NCBI GenBank assembly: GCA_018292915.2
Contig: JACVVK020000228.1
Location: 662,501 to 726,500, forward strand
Origin: Batillaria attramentaria
Lineage: Eukaryota; Mollusca; Gastropoda; Batillariidae
DNA: 64,000 bases
Direction: 5' to 3'
This document shows positions 55,440 to 62,229 of this stretch, piece by piece. The notes beneath the pieces are model-generated. The model saw only the letters and a list, made by a program, of their open reading frames with translations, was not told the origin of the DNA and made no database searches. A program made the position numbers and the translations under genes. Each line of letters opens with the position of its first letter. Position 1 is the first letter of the stretch.

Positions 55440-56287
55440 TCCTACCTCAGTGACAGTACCGAAGAGAGCTACATACACAGACAAGCTACAGACGGTTCGA
55501 AGGGCGGAGTTTTCGCGTCAGTTTCCGGCCGTTTGAATGACATACATGTGTATGCAGATGACATCTGGCAAAGAGGTACATCGTAGGTTTTCTGCTGGTA
55601 GCAATTTGACTTTGTAAACGGCATACACATATTTGTGTACATGATATCTGCCAAAGAGGTGCGCTTTTATTTTTCTATGGGTACTGTTGTCAATGATTTC
55701 CGGTTCTAAACTCTGTAAATGACAGACATATTTGTGCAGGTGATATCTGCCGAAGAGGTACGCTTTCATTTTTCTGTGGGTACTATGGTTAAAGATTTCA
55801 ATTTCTAAACCACATACGGCGGTCTAGTGGTTAAAATTTCGTCTTCATTGTGAGAGATGACGTTCGAGTCCCACACGGGACAAAGAATTCTTTTCTTTTT
55901 TTTTCTCAAATATATCACCGGTTCATTCGGGCCGACCGTCGGGGGGGTCTCTCCGGGTACTCCGGCTTCCTCCCCCTAGCCCTCTGCTTTTGAACTGCTC
56001 AGCCCACAAAATTTGAAAATAAACACAAATCTAAATTCCGAAACATACATCGTTGAGCTGACACTTCGCACCACATGGTTGAAATGTGTTCATGCGTGAG
56101 AGAGTGCGCGTGTTTCACATGAGCGTGCGTTGGGTTCAGTTCACTCCGGTTTGACCCAATTCTTGAAATTTGATAAAGCGGCTACACAGTACACAATCAT
56201 CATCATCATCATCATCATCATCATACGTGTATGCAGACGATATCTAGCACAAAAAAATTAAAAGTATGAAAACCGTTATTTTCGTCT

Positions 56288-56343
<56 letters not shown>

Positions 56344-59300
56344 TTAATTTTCATTTGAAAACAATATTTACTAATTAGATCTTGTTCTTTCCTGTTATTT
56401 CATAGGACCCAACGGATGCGGTAGCAACAACGGAGGCTGCAGGTACTTCTGTATTCCGTCTCCAGGCAACACTTTCAAGTGCATGTGTCCTGACGCTCCG
56501 ACAGACTGTGTCATAGGTCAGTGTTCAAGGATTCGAAGTTTTAAAAAAAAGGTTCTGTCAATTTAGCGTTGTAGAAAGCCTCAGTCCCCCCTCCCCTCCC
56601 CTCCCCTCCTTCCTCCCATACTCAGTCCCTGCTCTGACCTCTGTCCCATTCAGTTCCTGCTCTGACCTCTGTCCCATTCAGTTCCTGCTCTGACCTCTGT
56701 CCCATTCAGTTCCTGCTCTGACCTCTGTCCCATTCAGTTCCAGTCATTCACTTCCCAGTGTCAGGTCTGTGCGTTTGTTTTTCTCCTTTCTTTTAGTTTC
56801 TTGCAACAACCATGTATCTTTTTTCCCTCTGTGTTCGTAACGCCGTGTATGATGCTGCACATGTATGTGTGGAGGCATGTTATGTGTGTTACTGGGTGAG
56901 TGAGTGTGCGCTGATTGTAAGGCGCCCTGAGCTCCTTAAATACCCATGCAAGTAGTAGTAGTAGTAGTAGTAGAAGTAGTAGTAAGACCCAAATCCAACC
57001 ACTGTTCCTCTCAGCTCGTGTCGTATAAATTCTGCTTCTTAGTTTCTGACATGTCCTCTGCCTTCGTATGCATAGGGACGTCACTGAGGCCTACAACAGC
57101 TGCTCCCACTTTGTCCTCTCGGCAAGTCATCATTACCGGACCGAAACCATTCGACGCTGACGGGTCAAGGGCCATGACCTTGACCTGTGAACCTCGTGGT
57201 GTGAAAGGCGCGGTCACTGGCATGACGTGGAGCGTCGACTGTGGAGAACAAACGTATCAGACATGTACCTGGACGCCACGTGTTCCAGTGGATGACGGGA
57301 AGGTGGTCACGTGTTCCGTCCGAGACACTGCTGGCCAATCGGCTGTCGGTTCTTTTGTGGTGCACTTAAACTGTGAGTAAGATTAATTATGTGAAACTCA
57401 CTTTGCTGGTGGTAGACCAGTCACAGATTCACCAGTCTGTTGCTTTGCTTTCGTCATCATTTCTTTTGCCAAGGTTTTTTGGGTTTTTGTTTTGTTTTTT
57501 TCATCATATACTTCCGTCAGTCCTTAAAATGTTGCTGCGCTTAGCGAGTATGTGGGTCAGTCTGAGGGGAGGGGAGGGGGAGAGCCGGTGTACCCGGAGA
57601 GAATCCCCGGTGCCCCATACGAGAAAGAAAAATTCTTCGCCCCGAGTGGGACTGGAACCTGACCTCTCGCTTTGCATGGTGACAAAGTCTCAGCCACTGG
57701 AAAACCAAAAGCACCGGTTTCATTTGTTAGAAGTTTTGAATTAGAAAAACTGTGAAAACCAACCTCCTTGGAAGGAACTGGACAATATTCAGACCGTGCC
57801 TTTAACTGGCCTTTTCAGCGTTGTCCGCTTTTTGGTGTACCCCTAACGCGATTTTAACCCCCCCCCCCCCCCCCCACCAACAAAGTCACCCACGCAACCA
57901 GCCAGCCAGTCAGCTGTTGGACTAGAAATCAGGAGCTCACTCCGTAGAATAGTCTAAAGCCGGCTCTCAACTGGGCACTGCGGAGCGCCACAGTGCTGTC
58001 CACAGTTGTGACACGGTTGTGATTTGGGGGGTTTGCGCAGCTGTGGCGTCATCACAGCAACCTGGATTTCAAATAGCCACAACTGTGACTGTGGTTTCCA
58101 CAACAGATTCTGATTGGCTGTACTACGTCCCTCGGCGCGCAAACATGGCGGACAGCGCATCTTCAATCGGTTTGTCACCGAGCACAGCTGTGTTCAGTTT
58201 TGTGGTTAGTACACACACCGAGCGCAGCGACTGTGATGTGCACATGTGTGTTTCGCGCACTGTGCCCAGTTAAGAGTAAGCTTAAGCACCATTCTTGCCG
58301 AGAAAATGTACTGGCGCCACAATACTGACGTAAGGACACAAACTGACCGCGGGGTCATGTTTGGTGTTTATTTGGAGAACCCTGTTTGGCATGTGCGCTA
58401 GTTTGTAATGATGTGTGTTGTCATGAAAAAGCGTGATTTTTTTTTTATTTTGTAGGGCAAAGTGAATGCCAAGGGGCCGCAAGAAGAGGCAATTAAACTG
58501 ACAGTGAAGTAAAAGCGACGCGAGCGTATTTAGATGAAGCGGCTGTCTGGCCTAAACAGAAAATAGACAGACATTCATTTTTTTAACTCCTGTCAGGTGC
58601 GTGCCCTTGAATGGTCTGTGCGTGCTAATTTTTGTTTGTAGATTGAAGCATTTTTAGGGGTGACTGTAATGCCTAAGGCTAATAGGGAATGTAGGGGGTT
58701 TGTTTGTTTGTTTGTTTGTTTGTTTGTTTGTTTGTTTGTTTGTTTTGCTGCCACAACTCTTTGCCGGCTCCAGTGGTGTTCCTCCCTGGTAATGGGTGGA
58801 ATCCACGGAGGGCTCGGAAGTTGGGGCAATTTTTATTATGCATGATGATGGAGATGAGGATGATGGTAAGATGATGCTATGGGGGTCCGTGTGGTTTGGG
58901 ACTGCGGGACAGGGCCGCATTCCACGCTTCCTGTCATAAATATCCCGGCATTAACCAGGCCCGGGAACTACGGCACCTGCGGTGCCGGCCGTGTAATCAT
59001 CCACATCATAAGACGTGTCATACCAGGGGAAGCACCCCAAAAGTCGCACCCCGTGAAGTGGGTAATCCGAAGTGCTAAGTGCTGCTAACCACTGCACTAC
59101 GGGGGCCGGTCGAATATAGGCATTTTGAGACCTTGTGCATTTGTGTTCTTTAATTGGCCTACTGTACCACGTTCATGTGTCTCTATCCGCGATTTACAGA
59201 CCCACCCACTGCGCCACCGGCGATCCATGGCTACAAGACAGGCGACTTCCTTGAGGTGGGTGACAGTCTCACGATGACGTGTTTGGTCCGTGGCGGCAAA

Positions 59301-62172
59301 CCCCTAGTGACGTCAGTCATCTTTTCCTGTCCGGATCACCCGGACAAACAGCAAGACATTCGGGGAGATTCCTATGTGCAGAGTCTCCTCCTCATTAACT
59401 CTTTGACTGCTGAGGACGACGGCATGCGGTGCACGTGTACAGCGGAATGGAAACAGACTGATTGGTATGCTCTCAGCGCCACCAGAGTGCTAAGGGTTAA
59501 ACGTGCAGGTAAATGAAATTAACTGGAATAAAATTTTCTCCTATACATTGTATAAACCTAGAACGACCTTTTCTTCAATGAAAAACAAACTACCTATAAC
59601 TGTGTATCTTTTATCGGGGGGGGGGGGGGGGATGTAGGGTCGCTCATTGGTTTGTAGTTGTTGCTGCTGTTGTTGTTTTGTTTGTTTTTAGTTTGTATTG
59701 TGTTTGGGGGGTTGTTTCGGGTTGTAGTTTTGCTGTTGTTGTTTTGTTCGTCTGCTTGTTTGTGTGTTTCTGTTTATTTTGTTCTGTGTGTGTATTAGGG
59801 TTTTTTTTGGGGGGGTGTTTTGTTTGTTTGTTTGTTTTTGTTTGTTTGTTTGGTTTTTTGTTTGTTTGGTTGGTTGGGTTTTTTTTGTTGTTTTTGTGTT
59901 TTTTTGTTTTGTTTGTTTGTTTTTTGTTGTTCTTTGTTTGTTTGTTGTTGTTTTTGTTGTTGTTTTGTTTGTTGTTATTTTTGTTGTTGTTTGTTTGTTT
60001 GTTTTTGTTGTTGTTGTTGTTTGGGGGGGGGGGGGGGTGTTTATGCTAAAAGATACCATAATGACGAAGTTGACGTCATGACGACGACGACGACGATGAT
60101 GATGATGTTGATGTTGCAGGATCTGGTTCAGCTGCATCTAATGCGGCTTCAAACCAAGAGGGTGCTGCCGTCGGTGGCGCCATTGGTGGTGTTCTCATCA
60201 TCATCGCCGTAACCCTTGTGGTTATCTTTCTCATTTGGAGGAGATGTGAGTCAGTTATTATCAGTTGACCTACTTGCGCAGCTGTTGTTTTTGTTGTTGT
60301 TGTTGTTGTTGTTGAACGCGTTGCTGTTCTTGTTGTCTGGTATCTAAAGGCAGTAGGTCTGTTGTCTATTTCCTTTTTCTTCTGTACACCCCCCCCCCAA
60401 AAAAAAAAAAAAAAAAAAAAAAAAGCCCACATGTGTTGGTTAGCTTGTTGTTTTGTTTGCTTGTTTATGTGTTTATGCTTGTTTTTGTTTTGTTTCTGTG
60501 TGTGTTGTGTATTTGGTTGTTTTGGGCAAAGAGGTCAGAAGGTGAAAAGGTCTGCGGTGCGTACGGTTGCCATGGAGGAATCGTTTTTCTACGTGCGCGT
60601 CGTTACAGGCGTCTGAGCTAGCTACATGTCAACTGTGCATAGTGCAATTAAATTTTCGAATTCCAAACCAAATTTGTCCGTACTGTGGTGACTTGATGAA
60701 TTGATCTAGCCTACCAAATGATGATTATTACTTTTCGCGGTTGGTTTTTCGCTGTGCAAGGTATGTCATATAAATATTTATGGTGGGAATAATTTCCACC
60801 GATTTACTAGAGACCATCATCATCATCATCATCATCATCATCATTCCAATGTTTGGGTCGTTAGTTCGTATCCCAGCTGGGGCCAAATATTTGTGCTGGC
60901 TTTTTCTTCGTTGCCCCGTCCTTGATATCAACCGTATGTGGTGGAAAAGGACGTTAAACTCCCAAACACCCACCCACTTATCATCATCATCGTCATCGCC
61001 GTCGTTTTCGTCGTCGTCATCGTTGTCGTCATTACAAAAGTACCATTCCTATTTCATAACTGTTCTCAGCCGGAAGGAGAAAGCGTGGGCGACCCAGGAG
61101 ACCAAGACCGAGCCCGGAACCGGAAGTGAGTCGTTACAGCGAACCCGGTCCATCAGGTTTTCAGGGCGGCCAGTACCCTGCGGCTGGGATGGGCGCAAGT
61201 CGATGGCATGAACCACATCCTAGCGCCTATCCAACGAGGCCAACCATTGAAAGAAACGCACCAGGTAAGTCTGAACTCTGCTGAATTGGTCACTGTAACT
61301 ATATATAGTCATTATGGTGACATGGTGCGCAACATATTATTTAACGGTTATGCAAATGACTGTACACATTTGCTGTGCGGATGTTTCAAAGTTGCATAAG
61401 AAGAAATGGCCATGGGATATATCGTGCTCTTCGAGTGAAACTGCATTATTCACGTGCGGTCGGTGGTCTAGTGGTCAAGAGACTTGTCACCAATACGAGA
61501 GGTCAGGGGTTTTAGTCCCACTCGGGGCAAAGAATGTTTCCTTCTCGTATGTGGCACCGTTCATTCGGGCTTAGTTCACTCACTTTAGCCGTTGCATGAA
61601 ATATCAAAACGACTTGGCAGAAAGTCGTCCGATAATCACTTTCGCTTTTCACTTTCTTTGGGCAACGTCCTTCCTTTCACTGACTCCCTGGTTCGGAAAG
61701 GTTTTTGTCTGCGCAGCATCTGAACGACGCCCCCCCCCCCCCACCCCCCCCCCCCCCGTTTTCACTTTCTCCGGGCAACTTCCTTCCTTTCACTGGCTCT
61801 GGTCTGCCCCCCCCCTCCCCCCCCCCAACATCTTCCGGCGCCCATGCAATTCTAACTTCCGAAATTTCAATCGCTGAGCTGACCCTTCGCACCACGTGAT
61901 TGTAATGTGTTCATGTCCAGTGACAGTCCCTTGTGACGCTGTGTATGCATTTCAAAGTCTCGTATGAGCGGTGACCACTGACAAGGATTCATTAGGCAGC
62001 CCTCCCCCCTCCCACCACCACCACCCTCTCCCCCTCCCACCCACCCACCTCCCCACACCCCACCCTCAACCCCACCTCACTCAAAAAAGAAAATGAAAAT
62101 GTGATGCGGAAAAAGCAGCTCGCGAATGTTTCTTTGTGAGTTTGAATGAGCACTATCGACTTCCGGTTTTCC

Positions 62173-62229
<57 letters not shown>

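Noticed and set aside
58019..58273. 84-codon ORF in MITE family 1
   Set aside because: The matching copy at 530-834 does not keep this frame; it is non-coding MITE sequence.
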